Under the pieces are notes generated by a model that ran no database searches, had not been told where the DNA came from, and was given only the letters and a program-made list of their open reading frames with translations. The position numbers and the translations under genes were made by a program. DNA of 64,000 nucleotides, from assembly GCF_900101295.1 (NCBI RefSeq), contig NZ_FOIL01000001.1, positions 43,183-107,182 of the forward strand, read 5' to 3'. The DNA is from [Clostridium] aminophilum. Lineage in GTDB: Bacteria > Bacillota > Clostridia > Lachnospirales > Lachnospiraceae. Positions 1-7,810 of this stretch are shown here, piece after piece; positions within the stretch are counted from its first letter, which is position 1; every line of letters starts with the position of its first letter.

Positions 1-89
1 CGTCTCCCCTCGCATGAGGGGAGTGGATTGAAATCGTGTAGATCGGCGGCGGTCAGTGGCGATATCTCGTCTCCCCTCGCATGAGGGGA
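1..89 (+). CRISPR. Trailer end of a type I-C-like CRISPR array
   Basis: One full repeat (1-34) ends in GTGGATTGAAAT and contains the palindrome CCCCTC-GCAT-GAGGGG, the form typical of type I-C repeats. A 33-nt spacer (35-67) follows. A second repeat (68-89) matches the first for 22 nt and then diverges, as expected of the leader-distal terminal repeat. The array is therefore read left to right, with its leader and any cas genes left of the window; no cas gene is seen here. Subtype is inferred from repeat form only. Confidence 0.82.
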
Positions 90-98
90 ATATGCGAT

Positions 99-205
99 TT
101 AAAAAATGATAACAAACGAGATAAAATAATAACAAAAGATGACAAAAACAGCAAAAGAATAACAAAAGATAACAAGATAAGAAAATAATAACAAGCAAGG
201 GATAA
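99..205. repeat. A-rich tract with repeated ATAACAA words
   Basis: Between the array and the first gene lies an extremely A-rich strand with five copies of (A/G)ATAACAA, near 108, 128, 159, 168 and 187, and one GATGACAA variant. It holds the promoter region of the ATPase gene but no clear -35/-10 pair. It could be low-complexity leader DNA or a set of binding iterons; the sequence does not decide. Confidence 0.45.
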
Positions 206-207
206 AA

Positions 208-1293
208 ATGAAGATGACAGATCCTTTTACAAGAACGCCGGGGGTGGCAGGTAAGGCGTATATCGACAGCGGAGTAGCTGATGAAATTATTCAGGCATTC
301 TGTGACGAGAATTCGTCCAAATATGTATATAAAATCACTGGCTTGCGAGGTTCCGGCAAATCGGTTGAATACAGCAGGGTTCTCCGGACTTTAAAAGAAA
401 AAGATGGGTGGCTCGTTTATCCACTGTCCTCTTCCGGAGATGGGATAAGGACACTGATTTCCAAGTTGAGTATGGAAGAGTTTATTGATTCAAAGAAAAG
501 CTCTCTTACGGTAAAATCAAGCACGTCTCTTGAAGGAAAGGTTATTGTGGCTTCCGGGAAGCAGGCAGTAGACATTACAAAGGCGCTGAGCGATAACGAG
601 GATTACTATTCGCAGGAAGCGACGTTGGTTAAAATGATCGAGACTGCAAATAAAAAGAATTATAAAGTTCTGATCGGGATTGATGATATCTCAAAGACCC
701 CGGCCATGGTAGAACTCTTATCACTTGTTTCATCCATGGTATTGGAGGGATTGAAAGTTTATCTGATCGTTACCGGTCTGTCTCAGAATATTGAAGCTTT
801 TTCCACGGAAAAGAATCTTTCTTTTTTTAAGCGGGCGGATTCGTTGGAAATAAAGAGCCTGAACAAATACGATATTGTGTTTATGTATCAAAAGCTTCTT
901 GGAGTGAGTGATAAAGAAGCAAAAATACTGGAAGAAATCACCGAGGGATATGCGTATGCATATCAGGTCCTGGGATCGCTGTACTTCAGGAAACAGGAGA
1001 ATGACACCGTAGAGGATTTAATGCCGGATTTCGAACGGATCCTTTTCCGGGATTCCTATGATTTGATATGGAAAAGTATCACAGAGAGAGAAAAAGAACT
1101 GATTCGCTGTATATACAGATCAAAAACCGGAAAAACCAGTGATATCAAGGAACTGATGACCAATAAGGCAAATTACTCTGTTGTGAGAGAGCGGCTTATC
1201 AATAAACATATCGTAGATGGCGGTACCAGAGGTTACCTGACGATCAGGCTGCCGAGATTTGATCGATATATTGAACTTTGGGGAGACGAGTGA
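208..1293 (+). CDS. AAA-type ATPase (ATP-binding protein, 361 aa)
   Basis: The protein has a P-loop GLRGSGKS at about residues 45-52, a Walker B strand VLIGIDD at about 154-160 and a sensor-1-like YLIVTG at about 185-190. A helical region and a probable winged-helix-like C-terminal third follow (about 280-361). This layout resembles the AAA ATPases with Orc1/Cdc6 or MNS-type NTPase architecture that are common next to mobile and defence loci. There is no signal peptide or membrane segment, so it should be cytosolic. The start at 208 has a modest GCAAGGG ribosome site; a second Met lies two codons in. It stands alone between a CRISPR array and a terminator. Its substrate and role are unknown; a link with the CRISPR locus is only positional. 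Confidence 0.75.
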   Translation: MKMTDPFTRTPGVAGKAYIDSGVADEIIQAFCDENSSKYVYKITGLRGSGKSVEYSRVLRTLKEKDGWLVYPLSSSGDGIRTLISKLSMEEFIDSKKSSLTVKSSTSLEGKVIVASGKQAVDITKALSDNEDYYSQEATLVKMIETANKKNYKVLIGIDDISKTPAMVELLSLVSSMVLEGLKVYLIVTGLSQNIEAFSTEKNLSFFKRADSLEIKSLNKYDIVFMYQKLLGVSDKEAKILEEITEGYAYAYQVLGSLYFRKQENDTVEDLMPDFERILFRDSYDLIWKSITEREKELIRCIYRSKTGKTSDIKELMTNKANYSVVRERLINKHIVDGGTRGYLTIRLPRFDRYIELWGDE

Positions 1294-1310
1294 TCTCGTC
1301 TCCTCTTTTT
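1282..1310 (+). terminator. Intrinsic terminator overlapping the ATPase stop codon
   Basis: The 9-bp stem GGAGACGAG/CTCGTCTCC has loop TGAT, followed by TCTTTTT. The TGA stop of the ATPase gene (1291-1293) lies in the loop, so the last codons form the 5' arm. Confidence 0.85.
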
Positions 1311-1314
1311 GGTG

Positions 1315-1400
1315 GAGCACTTAGCGACGCATATTTCACTTAGCAGCTATGCTGCTTAGTGAAATAGCGTGCTGAGGCTGGTGTTTTCGAGCTTAGTGCG
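1315..1400. repeat. Nested-hairpin element, copy 1
   Basis: An inner palindrome at 1333-1365 (ATTTCACTTAGCAG/CTGCTTAGTGAAAT) is enclosed by an outer imperfect stem GCACTTAGC/GCTTAGTGC. The internal segment GAAATAGCGTGCTGAGGCTG is nearly identical in copy 2. No coding frame is supported. The form resembles a REP or MITE-type palindromic element, or a structured RNA. Confidence 0.7.
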
Positions 1401-1409
1401 TACCATGGA

Positions 1410-1499
1410 AATCCACTTGGCGACGCATATTTCATTTAGCGGCTATGCCGCTTAGTGAAATAGCGTGCTGAGGCTGGTTTTCTCGAGCCTAGTGGATTT
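1410..1499. repeat. Nested-hairpin element, copy 2
   Basis: This copy lies 96 bp downstream of copy 1 in the same orientation. The inner palindrome is at 1429-1461 and the outer stem is AATCCACTTGGC/GCCTAGTGGATT. Several differences from copy 1 are paired: AGCAG/CTGCT becomes AGCGG/CCGCT in the inner stem, and AGC/GCT becomes GGC/GCC in the outer stem, so base pairing is kept. Confidence 0.7.
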
Positions 1500-1640
1500 G
1501 CTTCGTTTATGCGTGAAACATCTCCAAAGACCAGGATGAAAAGATCTGGAATGTGTGATAAATAGTGTGTTTCCATACTTTCCCTGATCATATCAGTAAT
1601 CCGATTTATAGTTATACTATTAGTGTATATAGTTTTTTTG

Positions 1641-1667
1641 TTGACGCCGGAAATGGATTGTGATAAT
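1641..1667 (+). promoter_or_regulatory. Possible promoter of the ABC importer operon
   Basis: TTGACG is followed after 15 nt by GATAAT, with a TG just before the -10. The spacing is short, so this is tentative. The rest of the 1500-1756 leader shows no riboswitch or T-box that I recognise. Confidence 0.35.
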
Positions 1668-1756
1668 CTCCTATCCATAAACCTACTAAACAGATAGGAA
1701 ACATGGAAAATGAACGTCCGAAGAGACAGGGGAAATGAAAAAGGAGGAACTGGACG

Positions 1757-2728
1757 ATGAGGAAAAACGTTAAGAGAACAGCAGCATTCAGCATTGCGAC
1801 AGCATTGACACTTGGACTTGCCGCCTGCGGAAGCAGCACGGCAAACACAGCAGCCACGAACACAGCAGCCACGAACACGGCAGTCACAGAAGCAGCATCG
1901 CAGGGAAGTGAAGCTGCAGCGGAGACGGTGAAGAGTGAGAATCCTGCCTCCGGAGAGGTTAAGACGATTCAGGTAGCGCATACCAATTACTATAAGCCAT
2001 ATGATTTCCAGACACCGGATGGCGGATCTGATGGATACGAAGTGGCGGTTCTGAAAGCAGTCGATGAACTTCTTCCGCAGTACGAGTTCCAATTCACACC
2101 GACCACCGATGACGATCTTCTCGTCGGAGTGGAATCCGGAAAGTACGATGTGGGAACAAAAGGTGTCTGGTGGACCGAAGCGAGATCGAAGACCTACGTT
2201 TTCCCGAAGAATTACATCGGCGCATCGGTTATCGGCATCCTGTTTCGGGCAGAGGACAAAGACAAGTACACAGATCTGGAAGCCTTCGCAAAGGATGGAG
2301 GAAAGCTTGTTCCGATCGCTCCGCAGAATGCACAGTACAACATCGTAGAGAATTTTAACAAGAATCATCCGGATTCGCAGATCAAACTCGAGGCATCCGA
2401 TGCCTTTCAGGTATCTGACGCATATCAGTGGGTAACCGAGGGAAGATACGACGCATATTTTGAGATCCGCACCTCCTATGAGGCGAACATCGTAGCAGAT
2501 GACGGGGAGTATCACGATTACGTTGACAAGCTTTCCTATGTACCGTATGAGGGTATTCCGACCTGGCCGCTCTTTAACAGGAACAATCAGGAGCTGGCGG
2601 ATGCGTACGACGGGGCGATTGAGAAGCTGAAAGCAGACGGAACGCTGTCCAAGCTTTCCAAGCAGTATTTCGGATACGATCTGTTTGAACTGGTTCCGAA
2701 GGGCTACCAGAAGGGCGATCAGCTCTGA
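1757..2728 (+). CDS. ABC transporter substrate-binding lipoprotein (amino-acid type)
   Basis: This is the extracellular receptor of an ABC importer. A lysine/arginine-rich start and hydrophobic stretch lead to the lipobox LAAC, with Cys24 as lipidation site. A low-complexity Ala/Thr/Asn linker of about 40 residues tethers the domain. The body from about residue 70 has the pattern of the family 3 (PBP type 2) receptors: NYYKPYDF, a GYEVAVLKAV segment and the closing YDAYFE/ADGTLSKLSKQYFG region. Length (323 aa) is normal. AAGGAGG lies 9 nt before the ATG. The gene heads an operon with a URO-D-like protein, two permeases and an ATPase. The ligand cannot be read from the sequence; a polar amino acid or a methylated amino acid derivative is possible. 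Confidence 0.88.
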   Translation: MRKNVKRTAAFSIATALTLGLAACGSSTANTAATNTAATNTAVTEAASQGSEAAAETVKSENPASGEVKTIQVAHTNYYKPYDFQTPDGGSDGYEVAVLKAVDELLPQYEFQFTPTTDDDLLVGVESGKYDVGTKGVWWTEARSKTYVFPKNYIGASVIGILFRAEDKDKYTDLEAFAKDGGKLVPIAPQNAQYNIVENFNKNHPDSQIKLEASDAFQVSDAYQWVTEGRYDAYFEIRTSYEANIVADDGEYHDYVDKLSYVPYEGIPTWPLFNRNNQELADAYDGAIEKLKADGTLSKLSKQYFGYDLFELVPKGYQKGDQL

Positions 2729-2795
2729 TTTTGACAAGATAATCCATGAACAACGGGCAATGCAACAGAACGAACAGGAAGAGGAGGACAACATT

Positions 2796-3830
2796 ATGGC
2801 AGAGAATAAGAGACAGCTGGTACTGGACGCACTTGACAACAAGCCGGTAGAGAGAGTTCCGGTGGGATTCTGGTATCATTACGCATTTGACGCACTGTAT
2901 GAGGACAGTCCGAAGATTCTTTCCAGAAACCTGGCAGGTCATCAGAAATTCTTCGATGATTTTCATCCGGATTTCGTGAAGATCATGAGCGACGGATATT
3001 TCCGTTATCCGAATCCGACGGTGGATGCCGTGAAGACGGCGGCCGATCTGAGAAACGTCAAGTCGGCGAATCCGCAGGACTGGATCGATAAGCAGGTTCA
3101 CCTGGTAAAGGAAGTGAACCGGAAACTGGATCACAAACTGGCGACATTCTACAATGTCTTCGCTCCGGCAACTTATCTGAAATGGCTTCTGGACTTTAAT
3201 CATGCGGCACCGGGTTCCGGCAATGACTTCCAGGGAACACTGTTCAACGAGTTTCTGAAGGAGGATCCGGAAGCAGTGCGGATCGCCCTCAGCGAGATTG
3301 CAAAGGATGTGAAGAAACTGGCAACGGCAGTGATCCGTGAAGGCGGCGCAGACGGCATTTACTTCAGCTTCCAGAATATTCAGGGAGCGGGACTTTCCAA
3401 GGAGGAGTATCAGGAACTGATCGCACCGAGCGAGCTGGAAGTGCTGGAGGCCGCAAATGCGGTCGGCGATTACAACATTCTCCATATCTGCGGTTATGAA
3501 GGCGCGGTCAATGACCTGACAACTTACATCGATTATCCGGCGAAGGCGATTAATTATGCGGCAACCGTCGAAGGAATCAGCCTTGGCGAAGCGAAGAAAC
3601 TCTTCGGCGGAAGAGCGGTGATCGGCGGTTTCAACAATACAAGGGACGGTATTCTCTACAAGGGGTCAAAGGAGGAGATTCAGGAGGAGACCAGAAGAAT
3701 TCTGGAGGAATCCGGCACAACCGGAATCATCCTCGGCGCAGACTGCACCGTTCCGGCCGATACGCCGGTGGAGCATTATCAGTGGGTACGAGAGGCAGCG
3801 GAGCTTTTGGCAAAAGAAAAGGCGGCGTAA
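2796..3830 (+). CDS. URO-D superfamily protein, MtaA/CmuA-like with zinc motif
   Basis: This 344-residue protein has the uroporphyrinogen decarboxylase TIM-barrel pattern. Unlike true UroD it carries His230-x-Cys232 (LHICGYEG) and a late Cys317 (GADCTVP). These match the H-x-C-x(n)-C zinc motif of the cobamide-dependent methyltransferases MtaA, MtbA and CmuA. The family transfers methyl groups between a corrinoid protein and a thiol or other acceptor. The start at 2796 is chosen for the GAGGAGGA site 7 nt upstream; the frame is open further upstream but without such a site. It sits between the receptor and permease genes of an importer, so it probably acts on the imported compound or a product. 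No corrinoid protein gene is present in the window. Function is inferred. Confidence 0.8.
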   Translation: MAENKRQLVLDALDNKPVERVPVGFWYHYAFDALYEDSPKILSRNLAGHQKFFDDFHPDFVKIMSDGYFRYPNPTVDAVKTAADLRNVKSANPQDWIDKQVHLVKEVNRKLDHKLATFYNVFAPATYLKWLLDFNHAAPGSGNDFQGTLFNEFLKEDPEAVRIALSEIAKDVKKLATAVIREGGADGIYFSFQNIQGAGLSKEEYQELIAPSELEVLEAANAVGDYNILHICGYEGAVNDLTTYIDYPAKAINYAATVEGISLGEAKKLFGGRAVIGGFNNTRDGILYKGSKEEIQEETRRILEESGTTGIILGADCTVPADTPVEHYQWVREAAELLAKEKAA

Positions 3831-3951
3831 GAACGCTGTCGGACAGAAAACGTGCGGTTCAGAGGAGTGATCCGGAAAAAGGTGAGTGGGTCCGGAACGG
3901 GATCAGGACCGCACAAAAGAATGCGGAAGCAGAACAGGGAGGTGACCATTG

Positions 3952-4929
3952 ATGAGGCCGTTTCATCCTTCATTTATTCTCACGGCGCTGGCAAATATTT
4001 GGCCATATATCGGCGTGACGCTTGGGACGATGCTTGGAACGTGCTTTTTCGGAGGCCTGATCGGACTGATTGTGGCGAGAGCACGGATCCGGAAAAGAAA
4101 GTTTTCCAATGCAGCCGCACAGGCATATATCTATATCGTACGATGCATCCCATCGATTGTATTATTGTTCATCGTGTATTACGGACTTCCTGAGCTGATG
4201 TTATCGTTCGGTGTGAATATCAATGATTCGAGCAAATGGTTTTTTGTGATCACCACCTTTTCAATTCTTTTTTCTGCAAGCATGGCGGAGGTGTTCCGGG
4301 CTTCCTATGAGGCGATCGACCCGGGCCAGCGCGAGGCAGCGCTGGCCGCCGGAATGAGTGAGTTTCAGGCATTTCGAAGAATCGTTCTTCCGCAGGCCGC
4401 GGTTGTGGCGCTTCCGAATTTCTGCAACGCGCTGGTCAGCCTGATGAAGGAAGGCTCTCTGTCTTACACCATCGGCATGATCGATGTCATGGGACAGGGG
4501 CAGCTGCTGATCGGCTTAAATCACGGTTCGTACGGACTGGAAGTCTATATCGCGCTGGCACTGATCTATTGGAGTCTGACACTGATTTTGGAGAAGTCGT
4601 TCGGAACTCTGGAGAGTGTTCTGGCGAGAGGAAAGAAGAGAAATCATCCGGAGACAGGAGGGGAAGAGCATGGAACTGAACACAGAATTTATCGTACAGG
4701 CTCTGGTGGCATCGCTGAAGGGCATACCGACGACACTCATCATCACGGCCGTGACCATGCTCCTGTCTTCACCGATCGCATTCTTCTTTGCCCTCCGGCG
4801 TTTGGCCGGCGGGGAGAAGGGAAACCGTTTCATTCGCGGCTACATTTCCTTCGTAAGAGGAACGCCGATCGTTCTTCAGATCCTGTTCTTTTACAGCCTT
4901 CTGCCGACCACGCTGAATCACATGTTTAA
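3952..4929 (+). CDS. Amino-acid-type ABC permease, with unusual C-terminal read-on
   Basis: Residues 1 to about 220 form a typical HisM/GlnP-type permease: several membrane segments and the EAA loop (EAALAAGMSEFQAFRRIVLPQA) that docks on the ATPase. The ATG at 3952 is preferred over the TTG just before it because GGAGGTG is then well spaced. Family members end near LARGKKRN, at about 4640. Here the frame stays open to 4929, adding about 95 Arg/His-rich residues that overlap the next permease by 260 nt. That tail has no membrane or domain pattern. A lost stop codon or a small indel near 4640-4680 is the simplest reading; another frame has a stop at 4677-4679. Confidence 0.82.
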   Translation: MRPFHPSFILTALANIWPYIGVTLGTMLGTCFFGGLIGLIVARARIRKRKFSNAAAQAYIYIVRCIPSIVLLFIVYYGLPELMLSFGVNINDSSKWFFVITTFSILFSASMAEVFRASYEAIDPGQREAALAAGMSEFQAFRRIVLPQAAVVALPNFCNALVSLMKEGSLSYTIGMIDVMGQGQLLIGLNHGSYGLEVYIALALIYWSLTLILEKSFGTLESVLARGKKRNHPETGGEEHGTEHRIYRTGSGGIAEGHTDDTHHHGRDHAPVFTDRILLCPPAFGRRGEGKPFHSRLHFLRKRNADRSSDPVLLQPSADHAESHV

Positions 4930-5383
4930 TACGATTCTCGGACTTCATCTCCCCATTTTTGACATGAATCCGATTGTATATGCGTTTGTCGTATTTTCAC
5001 TGAACACAACTGCGGTTCTGACGGAAGTGTTCCGGTCGGCACTGTTTTCCATCGGACCCGGTCAGATGGAGGCCGCACTCTCGGTGGGACTGTCACCGGC
5101 GCAGGCGTACCGCCGGATCATTGTTCCCCAGGGCCTGACGGCGGCGCTGCCGAATATCTGCAACACAACCATCAGCGTTCTGAAAAGCACATCGCTGGCG
5201 TACATGATGACCGTGCAGGATATCATGGCGATTGCCAAAAAAGAAGCTGCCTTCGGCTACAACTATATTGAGGCCTATCTGGTGGTGCTGATTCTCTACA
5301 TTGTTCTCTGCACCGCGGTGCAGCTTCTCTTCCGGGCGGTGGAGAAACGGTTGTCGGCATTCCGGAGACCGGCTGCCGCGTGA
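4670..5383 (+). CDS. Amino-acid-type ABC permease, second subunit
   Basis: This 237-residue membrane protein starts MELNTEFIV, with GGAGGGG 5-6 nt upstream; the frame is open earlier from a GTG at 4616 but that has no ribosome site. It has about five hydrophobic segments and the EAA loop MEAALSVGLSPAQAYRRIIV (about 137-156), which contacts the ATPase. It pairs with the preceding permease to form the heterodimeric channel of the importer. Its 5' part lies inside the read-on extension of the upstream permease. Confidence 0.88.
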   Translation: MELNTEFIVQALVASLKGIPTTLIITAVTMLLSSPIAFFFALRRLAGGEKGNRFIRGYISFVRGTPIVLQILFFYSLLPTTLNHMFNTILGLHLPIFDMNPIVYAFVVFSLNTTAVLTEVFRSALFSIGPGQMEAALSVGLSPAQAYRRIIVPQGLTAALPNICNTTISVLKSTSLAYMMTVQDIMAIAKKEAAFGYNYIEAYLVVLILYIVLCTAVQLLFRAVEKRLSAFRRPAAA

Positions 5384-5440
5384 GCGTTTTACTGAAAAAA
5401 GGAAATCCGGTAACAGACGAAAAGGAAAGGCGGTGCCGCT

Positions 5441-6196
5441 ATGCTGAAATTACATAATGTACACAAGTCATACGGGAACAATGAGATTCTCAAGGGTGTG
5501 GACCTGGAAATAAAGAAGGGAGACATCATTGTCATCCTCGGACCCAGCGGCTCCGGCAAGACAACCTTTCTCCGGACCATCAATTATCTGGAGCGGGCCG
5601 ATCAGGGAACGGTGGATTTTGATGATATTCACGCGGACCTGAAGAGCGCGTCGAAGAAGGAGGTCAGCGAGATTCGCAGACGGACCGGCTTCGTGTTCCA
5701 GAACTATAATCTCTTTGCAAACAAGACCGCATTGGAAAATGTGACAGAAGGCCTGATCGTCGCCCGGAAGATTCCGAAAGCGCAGGCGATCGAGACGGCG
5801 AAGAAAGCGCTGGAGCGGGTTGGCCTCGGCGACCGGTGCGGCTATTATCCGTCCCAGCTTTCCGGCGGACAGCAGCAGCGCGTCGGGATCGCGAGAGCGA
5901 TTGCGGCAAATCCGGAGGTGATCCTCTTTGATGAACCGACCAGCGCCCTGGATCCGGAGCTGGTCGGCGAGGTACTGAATGTAATGAAGGATCTCGCAAA
6001 AGAGGGAGCAACGATGATCGTTGTGACCCACGAGATGAGTTTTGCGCAGCAGGCGGCGACAGAAGTTGTCTACATGGAAGGAGGCGTCGTGGTCGAGAAA
6101 GGATCGCCGCAGGAGATCTTCAGCCATCCGAAGGATGAGAAGACGGTTCGTTTCCTGAAGCGGATCCTCCGTCAGGATTTTGATTATGCAATCTGA
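5441..6196 (+). CDS. Amino-acid-type ABC transporter ATPase
   Basis: This 251-residue ATPase is of the GlnQ/HisP class. It has Walker A GPSGSGKT (34-41), the Q-loop VFQNYNLF, signature LSGGQQQR, Walker B VILFDEP and the switch histidine in VVTHEM. It is cytosolic and drives the importer with the two permeases upstream. AAAGGAAAGG lies about 9 nt before the ATG. It is the last gene of the operon; only 12 nt separate its stop from the end of the convergent gene on the other strand, and no clear terminator is visible between them. Confidence 0.92.
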   Translation: MLKLHNVHKSYGNNEILKGVDLEIKKGDIIVILGPSGSGKTTFLRTINYLERADQGTVDFDDIHADLKSASKKEVSEIRRRTGFVFQNYNLFANKTALENVTEGLIVARKIPKAQAIETAKKALERVGLGDRCGYYPSQLSGGQQQRVGIARAIAANPEVILFDEPTSALDPELVGEVLNVMKDLAKEGATMIVVTHEMSFAQQAATEVVYMEGGVVVEKGSPQEIFSHPKDEKTVRFLKRILRQDFDYAI

Positions 6197-6208
6197 CAAT
6201 TTTCTGGT

Positions 6209-7609
6209 TCAGATCCCTTCCAGTTCAAAGGGCGGCGTGTATTCTTCTTTCGCGCTGCTCTTTTCCTGCATAAAGCCCTCGGTCAGTCCCAGATCGATGG
6301 CGGCGTCGATGACGCGGTTGTATTCGAAGGAAGTGAGCCGGCGGCTGATCTCTTTATAATCGGCGCTGTGGTAGAACGGCGTGTACTGACTCATGATGCT
6401 GATGAGATAACCGCCTTTCGGAAGATGATCGGAAATCCATTTCAGAAGGCGGATCGAGTCGTCCCGGTGGGACGGAAGCACCATATGCCGGATGATTACG
6501 CCCCGGATAAGAAGACCGTTCTCATCGAAGACGGGGGGCCCGGCGGCCTCGATCATGGTGCGGATCGCTTCGGAAGCTCGGTCGAAATAGTCCTCTGCGC
6601 CGGAGTATTTTTGTGCAAGCTCCGGGGAGTAGTATTTCAGGTCCGGAAGCCAGACGGAAACGTAGGATGCGAGTTTCCGGATGACTTCCGGTTTTTCGTA
6701 TCCGCCGCTGTTGTAGACGACCGGGATGGTAAGCTTTCCGCGGACTGCTTCCAGCGCTTCGAGGACCGTGGGCGCATACATGGCGGCGGTGACCAGATTG
6801 ATGTTGTGCGCGCCCTGTTCCTGCAGTTCAAGAAAAATTTCGGAGAGACGCCCCGAAGAGATCGGTTTTCCGAATCCCTCCTGGCTGATCTTGTAATTCT
6901 GGCAGAAACAGCAGCGGAGCGTGCAGCCGGTAAAGAATACGGTTCCGCTCCCGCGGTCACCGCTGATACAGGGTTCTTCCCAGGGATGGAGAGCTGCTCT
7001 TGCCGCGACGGCGTATGCCGGACTCTGACAGTATCCGCGGTTTTTAAAACGGTCCACGCCGCAGTTTCGGGGGCAGAGACGGCATTGGCGATAGCTCAGA
7101 TCACTGTTCAGGTGAACGGTCACCCGGCGCCAGCTTTCCGCCAGATCCTCAAACTTTGCCGCTGCATTGGCCGGACTTGTGGACGGAAGCCGGGTTGCCG
7201 GAATCCCGAGAACCGGCCGGATGTATTTCTCATATAAGCGGTGGGAGGCGGCGCCGTTGGTATAGACCGCCTCAATCCGGCTGTTTTCCAGAATCGGTGT
7301 CAGGTCGTTCGGAACCGCATTTTTGATGGAACTGTCGCTGGAGGCGTGAATATCGCAGCTGGCGATGGAATCCCACAGCGCGATGTGGTTCCGGTGGAGA
7401 AATGCGGTCTTCTCCTCAACCGTCTCCGGACAGGCTTCGCCGCAGAGGTGGGAGATGAGCTTCCAGAAGCGGTTTCGGGGATGTCCGTAGAAGAAATTGA
7501 CCTCGCGGGATTTCACGGACGGAAATGATCCGAGGATCAGAATCCGCGAGTCTTTATCGTAAATTGCCGGGAACGGATGTTCCACATGCATGAGTTCATT
7601 TTTCGCCAT
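6209..7609 (-). CDS. Fusion: DNA-deoxyinosine glycosylase + radical SAM protein
   Basis: This single 466-residue chain has two parts. Residues 1-165 match the UDG-superfamily hypoxanthine (deoxyinosine) DNA glycosylases: LILGSFPS (24-31), HPRNRFW and PSTSPAN (142-148). These enzymes remove deaminated adenine from DNA. Residues 170-466 match the COG1313/PflX-like radical SAM family, with a cysteine-rich entry CRLCPRNC (176-183) and C194. The iron-sulfur motif CTLRCCFC (Cys229, 233, 236) follows, then MVLPSHRDDSIRLLKWI. Both domains look complete and the frame is unbroken. The joint falls just after the natural end of the glycosylase (AESWRRV). The gene is transcribed against the importer operon. 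Substrate of the radical SAM part is unknown. A fusion of this kind is not one I know as standard. Confidence 0.85.
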   Translation of the reverse strand: MAKNELMHVEHPFPAIYDKDSRILILGSFPSVKSREVNFFYGHPRNRFWKLISHLCGEACPETVEEKTAFLHRNHIALWDSIASCDIHASSDSSIKNAVPNDLTPILENSRIEAVYTNGAASHRLYEKYIRPVLGIPATRLPSTSPANAAAKFEDLAESWRRVTVHLNSDLSYRQCRLCPRNCGVDRFKNRGYCQSPAYAVAARAALHPWEEPCISGDRGSGTVFFTGCTLRCCFCQNYKISQEGFGKPISSGRLSEIFLELQEQGAHNINLVTAAMYAPTVLEALEAVRGKLTIPVVYNSGGYEKPEVIRKLASYVSVWLPDLKYYSPELAQKYSGAEDYFDRASEAIRTMIEAAGPPVFDENGLLIRGVIIRHMVLPSHRDDSIRLLKWISDHLPKGGYLISIMSQYTPFYHSADYKEISRRLTSFEYNRVIDAAIDLGLTEGFMQEKSSAKEEYTPPFELEGI

Positions 7610-7650
7610 AATCGGCTCCTTTCTTCCCGCAAGTATAGCATAGATTTCGA

Positions 7651-7679
7651 TTGATTGTACGAAATCAGTTTGCTATAAT
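7651..7679 (+). promoter_or_regulatory. Promoter of ftsH
   Basis: TTGATT is followed after 17 nt by TATAAT. The 130-nt leader that follows contains a GACGCGA/TCGCGTC hairpin (7761-7791) shortly before the ftsH start. Confidence 0.7.
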
Positions 7680-7810
7680 CTATTTCATGCAGCTAACCGT
7701 GAAATCGGCGAAGCTGACAGGATTAGAAAGCAGACTTTTTCGAATTAATTAAGCGGATCCGACGCGATTTTGGACAAATCCGGCTCGCGTCCGATCCTGG
7801 AGAATAAGAT

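Noticed and set aside
1436-2842. Long minus-strand frame over the substrate-binding protein gene
   Set aside because: It is the shadow of a well-supported lipoprotein gene, is Cys/Ser/Arg-rich and shows no domain or ribosome site.
2796-3830. Uroporphyrinogen decarboxylase (hemE)
   Set aside because: The zinc motif and the importer context do not fit heme synthesis.
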